A program made the position numbers and the translations under genes. Source: Steromphala cineraria (Eukaryota > Mollusca > Gastropoda > Trochida > Trochidae). From it: 64,000 bases of DNA. Location: positions 29,696,882 through 29,760,881 of the forward strand of contig OU744730.1 in NCBI GenBank assembly GCA_916613615.1. Reading direction: 5' to 3'. The stretch's first letter is position 1. The number at the start of each line of letters is the position of its first letter. This document shows, in pieces, positions 13,783 to 25,457 of this stretch. Under the pieces are notes generated by a model, which worked only from the letters and a program-made list of their open reading frames with translations, was not told the origin of the DNA and did no database searches.

Positions 13783-16035
13783 TGTGTCTGGTATGACACC
13801 TTTAGTTACACATTGACAGGTTTGGAGAAATAACGTGCTTATGTGATTTGACTTATCAAATTCACAATTTGGTTTCAACATGGTTTATATTCAATGTTAG
13901 TTGAGTTATTTTTACAGTTGATTGAGACAATTATTTTCTTTGATGTTTTGTGTTAGAGCACAATAAGATTCTCAATAACGGCTAATCAATGAAGTTAAAT
14001 TGATATACTTTTTCTAAAAATTGCCATTGGTATCCCAAAATTCTGAAATCCGTAATTAAATTAAGGCTAATTCTTACACTATGCGATCAACGGAAATATT
14101 TTCACAGTTGCCAAAGTCATATTTCTATGAGAGTGGTTTGTATTGAAAGCAAGCCTATAATTCTTATATATGCATTCAAATGGAAATAACCATTCTGTAT
14201 TTGTACCTAATGATTGACTTCAGTGTCGCTTGCATTAACATCACATTTAATCAGCATCCAAATAGTCTTAGAGAAATCCTTAGAAACAAATTGGTTAAGT
14301 TACAACTGCTAACCAAAAGTTTGTGTAAATTGTGAAAGATTCCCTTCCCATAATTAAAAAAATGTATATCATTGTCAAAACCTTTTGGATTATTCATGCT
14401 GAAGGCGCTACAAACGGCCACATTGAGATACTGTCTATCAATGATTGCTGAGACAAGTCGAGGGCAATATTAATAATGCATTAGTTCCTTAAGATTGCAT
14501 TCGGTGTGGATACGTGTGCTATATCAATACAAGTAATTAACATTCATTATTACAATTGCCAAAACTGGTCCTAGATTATCCAGTGAATACTCGTAATTAA
14601 ACAGACATCTCAATGGTGAAATGACTAGGAAAAAAACATGACATGAAGATGTTAAACATATGAATGAAAATAGTTGTGTCTTTTTTTTTGGTTCTCCATT
14701 GGAAACCAATAAGGTTCTGTTCACACCATCAATTAAATCTCATGTGTATTTGCTAAACAACGTTTGCTTAAGAGGCGTCATTTAGCAAAGTAAAGATCGT
14801 TGTCATACTTTATGAACTACAAACTGTAACTAAATCAACAAGTTCTTGAAAAATGTACCGTACTGTGTCAATATGCCTCAATTAAGCTTGATGCAAAGGC
14901 GTGTTTACTTTGCAAATTGAATTATCGAATGTACAGCACAAATGATTGCAATACATGTAGGGTTGTTGATTCATCAGTTGCTTCAAGTTACGATGGCATT
15001 GTAATACAATCCAATCATTATAACAAATTTCAACATTTCCAACACATTTCCATATACGATTGATTGAAAAGATAAATAAATGTACAAAAACAGAAGAAAG
15101 GTATTGAAACTACTCAGTATCGATTTACTGTTTTGGCAAGGTGGAATTTCATTGCCATTTAGTAACTAATTACAAGGACTATAAATACATAAAAAGCATA
15201 CTTCAAGGGATGATTTTATCTATGACATACATATTGCAGTTGTCACGCTCGTTCACACTCGACACTGCTAGTAACATACATATTTTCGTAAAACATAATC
15301 TTAATATAAATGAAAACTCGTGATGATTTTCCTGAGGTGCTTTAATGAGTATGTCATATACATGTAACCTAGTATTAGCGACTCTCAATAACATATCAAT
15401 TCAATATTAAATGTTATTGTTTATAATCCTAGAGTAGAATAATGGAGCAGCACACCTCGATATAGAGAAAAGTTACCATTTCTACAAATATCATGACATT
15501 TTGATGCTACCGGAGATATTTATGCATGGACATGACAGAGTTCTCTTGACATTTGGAAAACACAAATAGACATTCATTTATACTCTGCGGATATAAAATA
15601 TATAATAATCATAAACCGTTTTGAACCTCACCATTATGCATAAGTCACCAGTATATGTGTTTTAAAAGAAGATCGACACCCAATACATACCAATAGATTT
15701 ATAGAATATGCAGTGAATGCTAAGTTATTTATATCATCTCACAGAGATGGCTTTACACTGAAAATATTCTGTACAAACAATAGCAGGTAGATTTGGTCCA
15801 AACCATTGTAATTCAATACCCATGGTAATACACACATTGAACCAAATTATCCTCATATCAGTTATAGGAATCACAATTGTTAAGACACCCTTTTGCATTG
15901 ATTTTAGAGATTTGTGTTTTGTTCATGTATGCATCTGGCTTTATGTTAAGTTACAATCGGATAATCGGATTAATGTCTAAAAATGTTTGTGTTTAGTAGT
16001 ACTGTACATTTCAGAAATTATTATTAGTATTATTA
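13783..16035. other. Non-duplicated AT-rich stretch, nothing recognised
   Basis: No similarity to other parts of the window was noticed. Open frames are at most 66 codons and have no recognisable domain. Confidence 0.4.
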
Positions 16036-16269
16036 TTAACAGTATACTTCTACCTTTAGTGAATACTTGTTGCAGGTGTTAAAGAGGCGAGGAAGAGGTA
16101 AGAAGAAACTTTCCTCGAAATTTGGTACGGTCACTATCTCAAATGCATCCAAGCAACCTCGAGCTTCTACTTGACTAAAGAGAATTATCCTGGTGTGGTC
16201 ATCAGCTGGCTTAGGACCTACTTGAGGCTCTCTGTCACGGCAGAACTCATTGATGACTCTCATTGTCAC
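16036..16269 (-). other. Possible exon in a locally GC-richer patch
   Basis: This 77-codon minus frame lies in a patch visibly richer in G+C than the surrounding DNA. Its middle part (roughly residues 5-68, ending in FNTCNK) has ordinary protein composition with many charged residues and no low-complexity stretch. I do not recognise a family. A GTAAGT donor-like hexamer lies at the start of the frame on the minus strand. On the plus strand, TTGTTGCAG and GAGGTAAGA bracket a 22-nt piece at the other end. It is not duplicated elsewhere in the window. It may be a real exon of a gene reaching beyond this stretch, or a fragment of an unrecognised repeat. Confidence 0.25.
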
Positions 16270-16379
16270 TTACGTTCAGTACTTCAAGTGTTCTACAATA
16301 GAATTTGTCTCTCAATGTCACTTTCTGCATGTCTGATTTTGTCGTATACAATTTTCCGGGGAGAAATTAATTAACTTTA

Positions 16380-17026
16380 CATATTGCTTAAATTTTCAAG
16401 TGAACTTATCTCGACAAAATATTTAACTTTTAAGTTCAACACCAATTTTAACACAAAATGATATCATAATTTTCAAAATCTGAAATACCCATCATTCTGG
16501 TACATGTTATGTGAGCATTTATCTTCCTTGTTTGGCCAATTCAGAAAAAGACATGATACGTTTTGTTTGCTGATTCTATTGATAAATTATTCAGACATTT
16601 AGTTGAATAGAGGACACTTTAGTTTAGGGGGACTTGCTCTCAAGCTAACCCTAAGATGTGAGATTTTATGATCTGCCACTATGTTCCAAGTAGATTATAT
16701 GACTTTTCAATATCTAGTAGATTCTACATGTATGATCTTTCACTCTAATTGGATGTATCTAGAATGGTACCATGATTGCTTTGGTAATATAATTACTTCT
16801 TTAACGACTAACAGCATTTACTATGATAGATCACCTGAATTATTAATACAAAATGCCTCAGGTTGTTTTTCTCACTTTTTAAAATAACTATTTGAATTTT
16901 GATTTTTAGAAATTTAAAGCATCATGTTGTACAACACTGTCTGTTTTATTATGTGGAAATAATCGTACCGAGCAGGGTCCCTATCATTTGCTTTTGGTCT
17001 TTTAGAATGATTGGATTTTACTTTTT
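16380..17026. other. AT-rich stretch without recognised features
   Basis: Only a 68-codon plus frame (16,681-16,887) with no known domain is present. No paralogue was noticed. Confidence 0.4.
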
Positions 17027-17060
17027 AGCTCATCTGGTCTGAAAGACCCGATGGGCTTAT

Positions 17061-17124
17061 GGCATGGCATGGCATGGCGTCCGGCGTCCGTCCGTCCGTC
17101 CGTCCGTCCGTCCGTCCGTCCATC

Positions 17125-17127
<3 letters not shown>
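17061..17127 (+). repeat. GGCAT and (TCCG)n microsatellites
   Basis: About three GGCAT units are followed by roughly nine TCCG/CCGT units, in the same relative position as in the 55.4-kb element. Confidence 0.9.
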
Positions 17128-17137
<10 letters not shown>

Positions 17138-17156
<19 letters not shown>

Positions 17157-18290
17157 GAAACCAATGACTCCAGAGAGCTGAAATTTGATGTGCAGACTCC
17201 TTGGCAAATGGGGATTCTAAATTGTAGATTTCGTGACCCCATGACCCCATGTGGGGTCACAGGGGTCAAAACCTTAAAAACATATTTTCATCTTCTTCTC
17301 CAGTTCAAAAAGGTCAAGAGAGCTGAAAAGTTGTGTGTAAACTCCTTGGCCATGGGGATTCTAAATTGTAGATTTCGTGACCCCATGACCCCAAATGGGG
17401 TCACAGGGGTCAAAACCTTAAAAACCTATTTTCATCTTCTTCTCCAGTTCCAGAATGTCTAGAGAGCTGAAAAGTTGTGTGTAGACTCCTTGGCCAATGG
17501 GGATTCTAAATTGTAGATTTCCTGACCCCATGACCCCAAATGGGGTCACAGGGGTCAAAACCTTAAAAGCCTATTTTCATCTTCTTCTCCAGTTCCAGAA
17601 TGTCTAGAGAGCTGAAAAGTTGTGTGTAGACTCCTTGGCCCATGGGGATTCTAAATTGTAGATTTCGTAAAACCCATGACCCCAAATGGGTTTACAGGGG
17701 TCAAAACCTTTAAAGCCTATTTTCATCTTCTTCTCCAGTTCAAAAAGGTCTAGAGAGCTGAAAAGTTGTGTGTAGACTCCTTGGCCAATACCGATTATAA
17801 AAATTAGTTTTGGTGACCCCTTGACCCCAAATGGGGTCACAGGGGTTAAAATCTTAAAAGCCTGTTTTCATCTTCTTCTCCCGTTCCAAAAGGTCTAGAG
17901 AGCCGAAAAGTTGTGTGTAGACTCCTTGGCAAATGGGGATTCTAAATTGTAGATTTCGTGACCCCATGACCCCAAATGGGGTCACAGGGGTCAAAACCTT
18001 AAAAGCCTATTTTCATCTTCTTCTCCAGTTCCAAAAGGTCTAGAGAGCTGAAAAGTTGTGTGTAGACTCCTTGGTCAATGGGGATTCTAAATTGTAGATT
18101 TCGTGACCCCATGACCCCAAATGGGGTCACAGGGGTCAAAACCTTAAAAACCTATTTTCATCTTCTCCTCCAGTTCCAAAAAGTCTAGAGAGCTGAAAAG
18201 TTGTGTGTAGACTCCTTGGCCAATGGGGATTCTAAATTGTAGATTTTGTCACCCCATGACCCCAAATGGGGTCACAGGGGTCAAAACATA
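17138..18290 (+). repeat. Tandem array, eight units of about 145 bp
   Basis: The phase marker ACTCCTTGG occurs at 17196, 17341, 17485, 17630, 17776, 17921, 18066 and 18211, so spacing is 144-146 bp. Each unit carries an inverted repeat of the form TGACCCCA-AA-TGGGGTCA within an outer GACCCC/GGGGTC pair. The fourth and fifth units have changes in one arm. Units are very similar to each other, which suggests recent amplification or homogenisation. Confidence 0.95.
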
Positions 18291-18337
18291 GTTTAATCAA
18301 AAGTCTGATGAGCTACAGAGCCCATGGCTCTATTTTT

Positions 18338-18853
18338 GATGGTTGTTTTTGTTTGTTTCATAGTTGATTCTTCATGAACATGCTGAATATACAATATTAT
18401 TATTGTACAATGTAATCCTCTTTTCATTAGTGTTCTTATCAAACTGAAAATGCATAATTCAATATGTATGGATATTGTTTCTCACATACCACATGAGAAA
18501 TGCTAAAGGAAACAATTTGGACCCAAAAGAACACATAAAACTACTTTACAGCTCTTTGTGCATCGTTTTGCTGTATTTGTGAATCAATGATTCTGTCAGA
18601 CATAGCTGCAGGTTAACAGGATCATTACAAACAATACCAAATACAGAAATCTATTCCGTGCATAATCGATTGGGAAACATTCTGATGTACAACACATTTG
18701 TTTTGAAATCCAAATCATTCTATTTTCAGATTTGTACATGCAGATATACCAAATTCGATGTTTTATCAATATTCATTAAAGTTGTCCTTTTGTAACAAAG
18801 ATCAAATTATATTGTACCAAAACTACATTTTTACTTAAACAATTCATTGAAAA
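18338..18853. other. AT-rich spacer between two elements
   Basis: Nothing coding or repeated was recognised in this stretch. Confidence 0.4.
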
Positions 18854-20088
18854 CTAGATTAGCGTTTGCGGGAAACCCCAAAAGCAGAGCAGCCCCGGAA
18901 CTTGGGGTTTCGCCTTACCCTGTTCCGCCTTTTACAGGCCTCACCAAATTGGGAATTTTCTCGTGACCTTGACCTTTGACACTCAAGGTCACACAATCAA
19001 TGAACACATTTCATTGAGTATAACATTATTGTAATGAAATAAAGTGTTAAAAATTAAATTAATCCATTTTCTCCATATATGTTGACCTTGCTGTGACCTT
19101 GACCTTCGACAGTTCGTACCCAAAACTTTTTGAAAATGTTGTTCTTCTCAAGAGATAATATATACAAAATCTAAACTTCATAGCACAAAAACTTTTCAAG
19201 TTATTGTGTTTACAAGGTATTGCAATAACTCATATCTCATGACCTTGACCTTTGACCTTCAAGGTCACACAATAATAGAACACTTTTTATTGAGTATAAC
19301 AATCATGTATTGATTAAAAGTGATCATAGTTAAAATAAAGCATTTTTGCTAAACCATGCTTAAGTCATGACCTTGACCTTTGACGGATTGTAGCCGAAAC
19401 CTTTTCAAAATTTTCTACTTTTCCAAGGATGATATATACCAAGTTAGAGCTTCATAGCACAAAAACTTTTCAAGTTATCGCGTTTACAAGGAATTTTGCG
19501 GTGATTTTTTAACTCGTGACCTTGACCTTTGAACTTGAAAGTGAACATGTCATAATGATTCCCTGGAAGTATTAACATTAAGACATGTTCATGAGTTCTG
19601 AAAAGCTAAATGGGATAAAGTTATACCCAAATTTAGTGCATTTTGTAATAACTCATATCTCATGACCTTGACCTTTGACCTTCAATGTCACACAATCATT
19701 GAACACTTTTTATTGAGTATAACAATCATGTATTGATTAAAAGTGTTCATAGTTAAAATAAAGCATTTTCGCTAAAACATTGTAGCCAAAACCTTTTCAA
19801 AATTTTTTACTTTTCCAAGGATGATATATACCAAGTTAGAGCTTTATAGCACAAAAACTTTTCAACTTATCGCGTTTACAAGGAAATCTTAGAGTGAATA
19901 CATATCTCGTGACCTTGACCTTTGACCTTGAAAGTGAACGTGTCAAAATCGTTCCCCCGAGGTATGAGTAATAAGGTATGAATAAGAGTTCTGGAAAGCT
20001 TAGTGGAAAAAAGTTATAGCTAGTAGTACGAGTGCGGCGGCGGCGGCGATGGAAACTTCACAAAAACGTCCTTAGACGGGGCTGCTAA
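18854..20088 (+). mobile_element. Helitron-like element, copy 1
   Basis: The element begins CTAGATTAGCG and ends GGGGCTGCTAA, flanked by A on the left and T on the right. It shares end-to-end similarity with 58,303-59,597 and, inverted, with 61,467-62,750. A 3' CTAA end next to a GC-rich palindrome and an A^T target fit Helitron-like rolling-circle elements, although the 5' end is not the canonical TC. In this copy most of the left arm of the terminal palindrome (AGCAGCCCC in copies 2 and 3) is deleted. The interior has about seven clusters of TGACCTTGACC motifs and two similar segments about 420 bp apart (19,227 and 19,650). No coding frame is present. Confidence 0.75.
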
Positions 20089-20607
20089 TTATCACATATG
20101 AGTTAATCCACTTATAGGTTCAATTGTATGGCGAAGACGAGTGGTGAAAGTTTCTCCTTCCCTGCCAAAAAAATTCATTGAGTCCATGAAGAGCTTTTTG
20201 GAGTAACTAAAAGCAGGAGATATTTTTTAGACTATGACAGCAACCTGAAGTGTCATCGTTTGATTGATTTCATATAACTTACATTTTACCATTTACATGT
20301 ACAAAGATAGTTCATTATCAATATATACCCTCCTATATATTTTCATCTGTTCAGTCTTTTCAAGTTTGTAAATAACTTTTTTGAGTTACAAATCTATGTT
20401 AGTATTTCTATCCCTTGTAATGTTAATTTCCATCAAGGAACAATGGCGATAACTAAAATCTTGTAAATTGTATTGAGACATTTTATAGACATTCACCTTT
20501 GAGACCTTGATTATTTTTTAACCAGCAACATTGCTTCTTCCTGTTTGATTAGGTGTTTTCACCAAAAGAATGAAATACCAAATTGAAATGTACAAACCTT
20601 CTATATT
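20089..20607. other. AT-rich stretch, nothing recognised
   Basis: No open frame of interest, terminal repeat or paralogue was noticed. Confidence 0.4.
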
Positions 20608-20860
20608 TTCTTGCTTGAGGTCTATTTTATGACTCACTGGTTACATGTATTACAGCCCCGGGCACAGAGTACATACTTCATTCAAGAAAAATTTGCACCA
20701 TGTATTAAGTAGACGTGCCGGAGGGCACAATAACATGAAATAGTGGACACTCAACATTTTGTGTCCCAAAGTGTTGTTGATGAATTATTGAGATGGCAAT
20801 ATGGGCTTGAGGCAAGTAATAAATGCGTCTCAGTGTCTAAGCACCATTAGCAAATATTAT
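20608..20860. repeat. Remnant of the duplication unit (tail fragment)
   Basis: This matches about 4,320-4,530 in copy 1 and 32,095-32,340 in copy 3. Shared landmarks are TTACAGCC, GTAGACG(C/T)GCC and the phrase AAATGCGTCTCAGTGTCTAA. Only the end of that segment is present, which implies that another copy of the unit once lay upstream and was lost or replaced. Confidence 0.75.
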
Positions 20861-21199
20861 ATTGGTTGAAGTATAAAATAGCACTATCAAGTTGAGATTC
20901 AAAGTGTCGTTCTATCCCCACAGAGGCTTTTTGGAAAATTCAAATCAGTAGCCACGGGTCAGGTATAGATTTAGGAATCTATGATCTATGTAATGAAGAA
21001 GAATAAAATAAACCATATTGAATTGATACATTATAATTTATTGTGAGGAGGATTCGACTGAAGTTTATACTTTGCAGCAAACGTTTGTTGTAACTTTATA
21101 TTTGTGAATACTGTCTCAGGTTATTAATGAAATCATTAACTCCCAAATTGTTTCTAGTTAAAATGATGATAAATAACACATAGTAATAGATAAAGGCGT

Positions 21200-24100
21200 T
21201 TTGGCACCCTGATGCCCGGTTTTAAGAAGAAGTCTTGAAAAAGGTAAACATGTTTCATGCCTTTAGCATAATGTAGATCTTTCCCTTTTGTCATGGCATG
21301 TTATTTCGATTTTTTATATATCATTTTTTATATTGATTATCTATTGACAACACATTTAATAATTTCCTTACAGTTTCATTATCGTCTTTTGATCTATTTC
21401 TAGTTATTCTACAATTTGACATTGGTCTCTATTTCATATTTTTTCACATTATTGACCTCAATCAAAACCTTGAAAAAGAAGTACGTCAATCCTATGTTTT
21501 GATGCAACCTACGTGTACCAGTACATACAATTAAGGCATTTTTGACGTAAAGAGCGTTATATCTATAGCTTAATATCACCACTCTAGATGCGCAAAATTA
21601 TTCATGAATATAGCATTTAAAGTTTTGCTTTAATCAATTACTTTTGAATCTTGAAAGGCATTTGTTCAATGATAAACGGTTAAAAATGATAGGTATTATA
21701 CATCAATTTTATCAAACATTTCAAAGAACTACTCAGAATTGTTGTGGGAAAACAAACAATATTTATAGGGCAATAAAATCAAGATGATTGGTGCCTTGAA
21801 TAAATAGATATTTCTAATTTTGCAGATCAATACACACAATATATTTTTCAACAACAATTTGGATGTGATGAGTAGTTTTTCAAACAAAAATTTATTACGA
21901 AAATATGATTTATGTATAATAGTCACAAAATATAACATGATAGCTTGTAATTACAGAGAAATGTTTAAAGGTTGAATTATCTTTGTTATGTTTTTTTGTT
22001 ATCTCATTTTCGTTCTTCAATTTGAATGTGACAACTAATATCTAATATATAATAAGTACTTTTAACTCAAAATATGTATCCATTCATAACTATTCCATCA
22101 AATTGAAACATCAATACTTGTCATGTCATGAATTGCTTTTCAATTTTACTGTAAGTAATTAAAACGCGCATGCCTAAATATTTCATGTGAATTAAAATTA
22201 AAATCTTTACGTTGAAAGCGTTTCAAGATATACATATGGAAGAAAGTTAACTTCTTCCATCTTTTTTTCAGTTACACTTTTCTATTTTGAAATAGAGAAT
22301 TTGTTAGTAAAATTATTCACAGTTTAGCAGTTAATTTAGCAGTTTAGTCATAAGATTGTATGATTTAAATTTATAAAACATGATACATTATCCTAAGAAA
22401 TAAAAGCGAATATCGCACTTGTCATGTAGGTAATTCCGTTCTTAAAGCAAACTGATCAGACTTAAGTATCAGCCGTTTAGTCAAACACCTTACAAACTAT
22501 ACGCTATATGAACCTTTATAATCTCAGTTTCTACAAAAAAAATACAAACTCATTGAAATAGCTCAATAAAATCACTCAACCAAGGAAAGGAGAGGCTTTC
22601 ATATCATGGACTCAATTCAAAGGAATCCTAATTTGATTATAGCCTTTTTATCAATATTTAACAACAATTATTAAAAATTGACCAAAGATGATCTGGTGTG
22701 TGAAAGTTGATACCACAAAGGTTTTTATATCTTAAACCCAATGTCAATTGAGGAGTTTAGCACTAGAGCCATACCTATTTTCGATGACAATTCCCATTAC
22801 AATTTCTTAAAATGTCAACATGATTTATTTTTATTTGAGAAAGTATTCACGAAAACTACAATTTTAAAGTTGATAGTGATAAATTTCTTCTCACCATTGA
22901 AACTGTCCGATATTTTTACTTTTAAATTTGGATTTTTTTCTTGCACATGTTTTTCAAATAATTCCTTTTCTCATATGTTTGAATATGAGATAAAAGGTGT
23001 CCTTAAAAGCATTCTGATTACACAGTGTAAAACATCCTTCTTAAACGGACATGCTTTAAGATTCAAAGTGTTAGTTGTAAATATTGATTTTGATTTTCTC
23101 ATTGTAACAGACAGTCCACTGACTCTCTTTGATTGCACTGTATTGTATCATCCATTTAAGGAGTTTCGTGAAAAGATCGTACTGATGTTGTTTTTTTTTT
23201 TAAAGAAAATTGTTTTCAGGTAATAAAGCTCTCTTAAAATATCGGATGAACTTAGATATTGTGTTACTTGACATTGATTTGTTGAATTTAAGAGCAATCT
23301 AACCTGACACCATATATAAGGTATGATCAGCCATTTTAACACATGTAGCCAGTCTGCATTGATTAAAAAACAAGTACTTGTGAAAGATAATAATACATAT
23401 CAGGAATTTGAATTACAGGAAATAATATTAATATTTGCGATGTATGTGTGATACGTAGTAGAGAGTAGAGTCATTCGCTATCATTTTTGTTTCAAAATGT
23501 GCCTAGGATCTACAACATTAAAATTTACCAGCTTTACAAGTGCATTGATTCCTTACTTCAAAAGCAGATATCAGAACTATATGGCCGACAATCACAGTGG
23601 ATACGTCATGAATACAATTTTAGCATCTGATGGTTTGTGTAATGAGATTAGCTAATTTACCAGCCAAGGAATATTTTGGGTTTATTTTAATTATAAGTTT
23701 GTACTTCAAGTGATTGGACATATGTCTATTCATAGTAAAGTTTCAATTTTTTTAAATACACTGCAACAGGGCAAGTTTATCATTCAATCATATTCTAACA
23801 AATCAATAAAGTGTCCAATTTTTAAAAAATCATGCACTTTCAAAACATCAATATTTAGGGAAATATCGGCTTTTTAACTTGCTAAATAAGTTTAGTTATC
23901 CATGCATAAACTGAACAGCTTTGACAGACTGTGACCTGGTAAACAAGTCATGATGATACACGCTATTAATTAACAAACATAACTTCACCTTCACAACCAT
24001 AAGAACGCAGCCTTTGAATATGCAGTTTTAGCAACGTTTGTCAATGCTTTATAGCATATCGTGTTTTCGATATTTCCTAAAACTTTAAGGCCTGTTTTTA

Positions 24101-25150
24101 ATTTCTACAATAATGCATTAAGGTCTTTCTGATTCAAGTTAAATGGTAGCTTGGTCTCTGCTGTTGTGATTATCTTATGTATGTTTTTCATTTGAGTTGT
24201 TAAATGCTATCTAAGTTATTAATCTTTTGAAAATGTTACGAAGGGAGGAAGCAGTTGATATATTTTGCCAATGAAAGGATATTAGTCAAAAAGCTACAGT
24301 CTGAGAAGTGTTCTACACGCAGCCATGTTATGATGCAATATTAAACTAAATGCTAGCATAGAACCACCAATACTTCGCTAATTTAAGCCGAAGTTTCACT
24401 GCAATGCATATACACAATTGTATTGCGTGATATTAATGATATACTCTTGTGGATGCGTTAATTTCACAATCATCTTACCTCCTTTTTATCTGCTTTGACA
24501 GGATGGCGACACAGGGTCTGACTTTGTCAGCGAAGGCTGCAACTTGGTGCTGGTATGCCACTTCAATCCACAGAATGGGATTAGTAAAGAGATTTGAAGC
24601 TTTGGCGAATAGTCCTTTGTCATAGGATTGGTATAAACTAGCTTTTTTTATGGATCAAATCTAAGTTTGTGGCGATGTACTTTTCATTTCTCTAACAGTA
24701 CCTTTGTTGCATGATTAGAAGAGATCGATAGTTCTAAGAGTTCAGCTTCCAGCAGTAGACAACATTCAATGATGTCATCACCTTACAAGAATTTAACAAA
24801 GGGAAAACGGTTTGTATAACATGACTGGACATGGTATGTATGTTTTAAATCAGATTCCTTTCTTAAACAAACAGTACTTCTGCCCTTTATTATCTTTACT
24901 GCAAATTTTAAGGAATGTATGATTATTATCAATGAAAAAAGCATATGAACTACTAAGCATGGGCATTTGTAGCATCTTAGAACTATAGAAGACCTCTTTA
25001 AGAATAACGGAATCGTTTTGTTCCATTCATATTGGCTCGCACTGGCGTTGTCACAATTAACAATTGCAAATGACAACCATCAATAGGCCTGCAACCGGAC
25101 ATATTTCATACTAGTTAACATTCCTTACAGACACGACAAGGAAGCAGTGA
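21200..25150. repeat. Segmental duplication, copy 2 (partial)
   Basis: 21,241-21,670 matches 27,782-28,200. From about 21,670 onward this copy also matches copy 1 (from 470). Similarity ends near 25,150, at the point equivalent to 3,510 and 31,080. About 0.5 kb near 23,200-23,750 has no equivalent in copies 1 and 3, so it is either an insertion here or a shared loss there. The 160-codon frame at 22,741-23,223 is the longest non-transposon frame in this copy. It is cut short in copy 1 (64 codons) and disrupted in copy 3, so I do not call it a gene. Confidence 0.8.
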
Positions 25151-25152
25151 AC

Positions 25153-25186
25153 AAGATCATGTCAATAAGGTAATTGACATGATCTT
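25153..25186. repeat. Perfect 14-bp palindrome with 6-nt loop
   Basis: AAGATCATGTCAAT (25,153-25,166) and its complement (25,173-25,186) flank AAGGTA. It sits where copy 2 of the duplication ends and before the retrotransposon. The right arm resembles unit sequence near 31,078, so it may mark a fold-back repair junction. Confidence 0.85.
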
Positions 25187-25457
25187 ATTCATTATTCTCT
25201 TGAATTTTCATGACAACTCCAGGAATCTTTACTCCACTGGTTGACAGATTGTATTTAGACTGATGTGAAAGTGTCATCAATGTCTTCATTAAGAGGCGCC
25301 GACCTACAACCTCTAGACCACCTTTTAAATTGAATCAATTTATTAGCTTCCTGTCATGCAGTTAACTCAAGTATGAATTGGAAGCCCCACCTTAGCTAAG
25401 AATTCGAGGATGTTATTCAGGAATATCCCAAGTGTTAGTAAATAAGCTGCAGTTTCA
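25187..25457. other. Stretch between duplication copy 2 and the LINE frame
   Basis: I could not assign this. It may be the degenerate 3' part of the retrotransposon or unrelated flanking DNA. No poly(A) or target-site duplication was recognised. Confidence 0.35.

Larger units (their letters stand above)
17027..18337 (+). mobile_element. HINE/pearl-like non-autonomous element 1
   Basis: The element begins with AGCTCATC after a run of T. GGCAT repeats and a (TCCG)n microsatellite follow, then about eight tandem units of about 145 bp. It ends with GATGAGCT and a hairpin (stem AGAGCC/GGCTCT, 18,317-18,331) before another T run. Subterminal inverted repeats, a microsatellite, a tandem core, a 3' hairpin and TT-type flanks match the architecture reported for Helentron-associated elements and bivalve pearl elements. 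It has no coding capacity; the open frames inside it are products of the repeats. A second member is at 55,363. Confidence 0.8.

Noticed and set aside
17190..17840. Open frames within the first tandem array on both strands
   Set aside because: They arise because unit lengths of 144-146 bp and the repeat sequence happen to lack stops in some frames. They contain no domain and overlap on opposite strands.
17061..18290. Direct repeats considered as a CRISPR-like array
   Set aside because: The units are contiguous repeats of about 145 bp with no unique spacers, in a eukaryotic transposon context.
22741..23223. 160-codon plus-strand frame in duplication copy 2
   Set aside because: The same region is a 64-codon frame in copy 1 and disrupted in copy 3, with indels that do not respect codons. 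The product is phenylalanine- and leucine-rich with a poly-T-encoded stretch. It is probably a chance frame.
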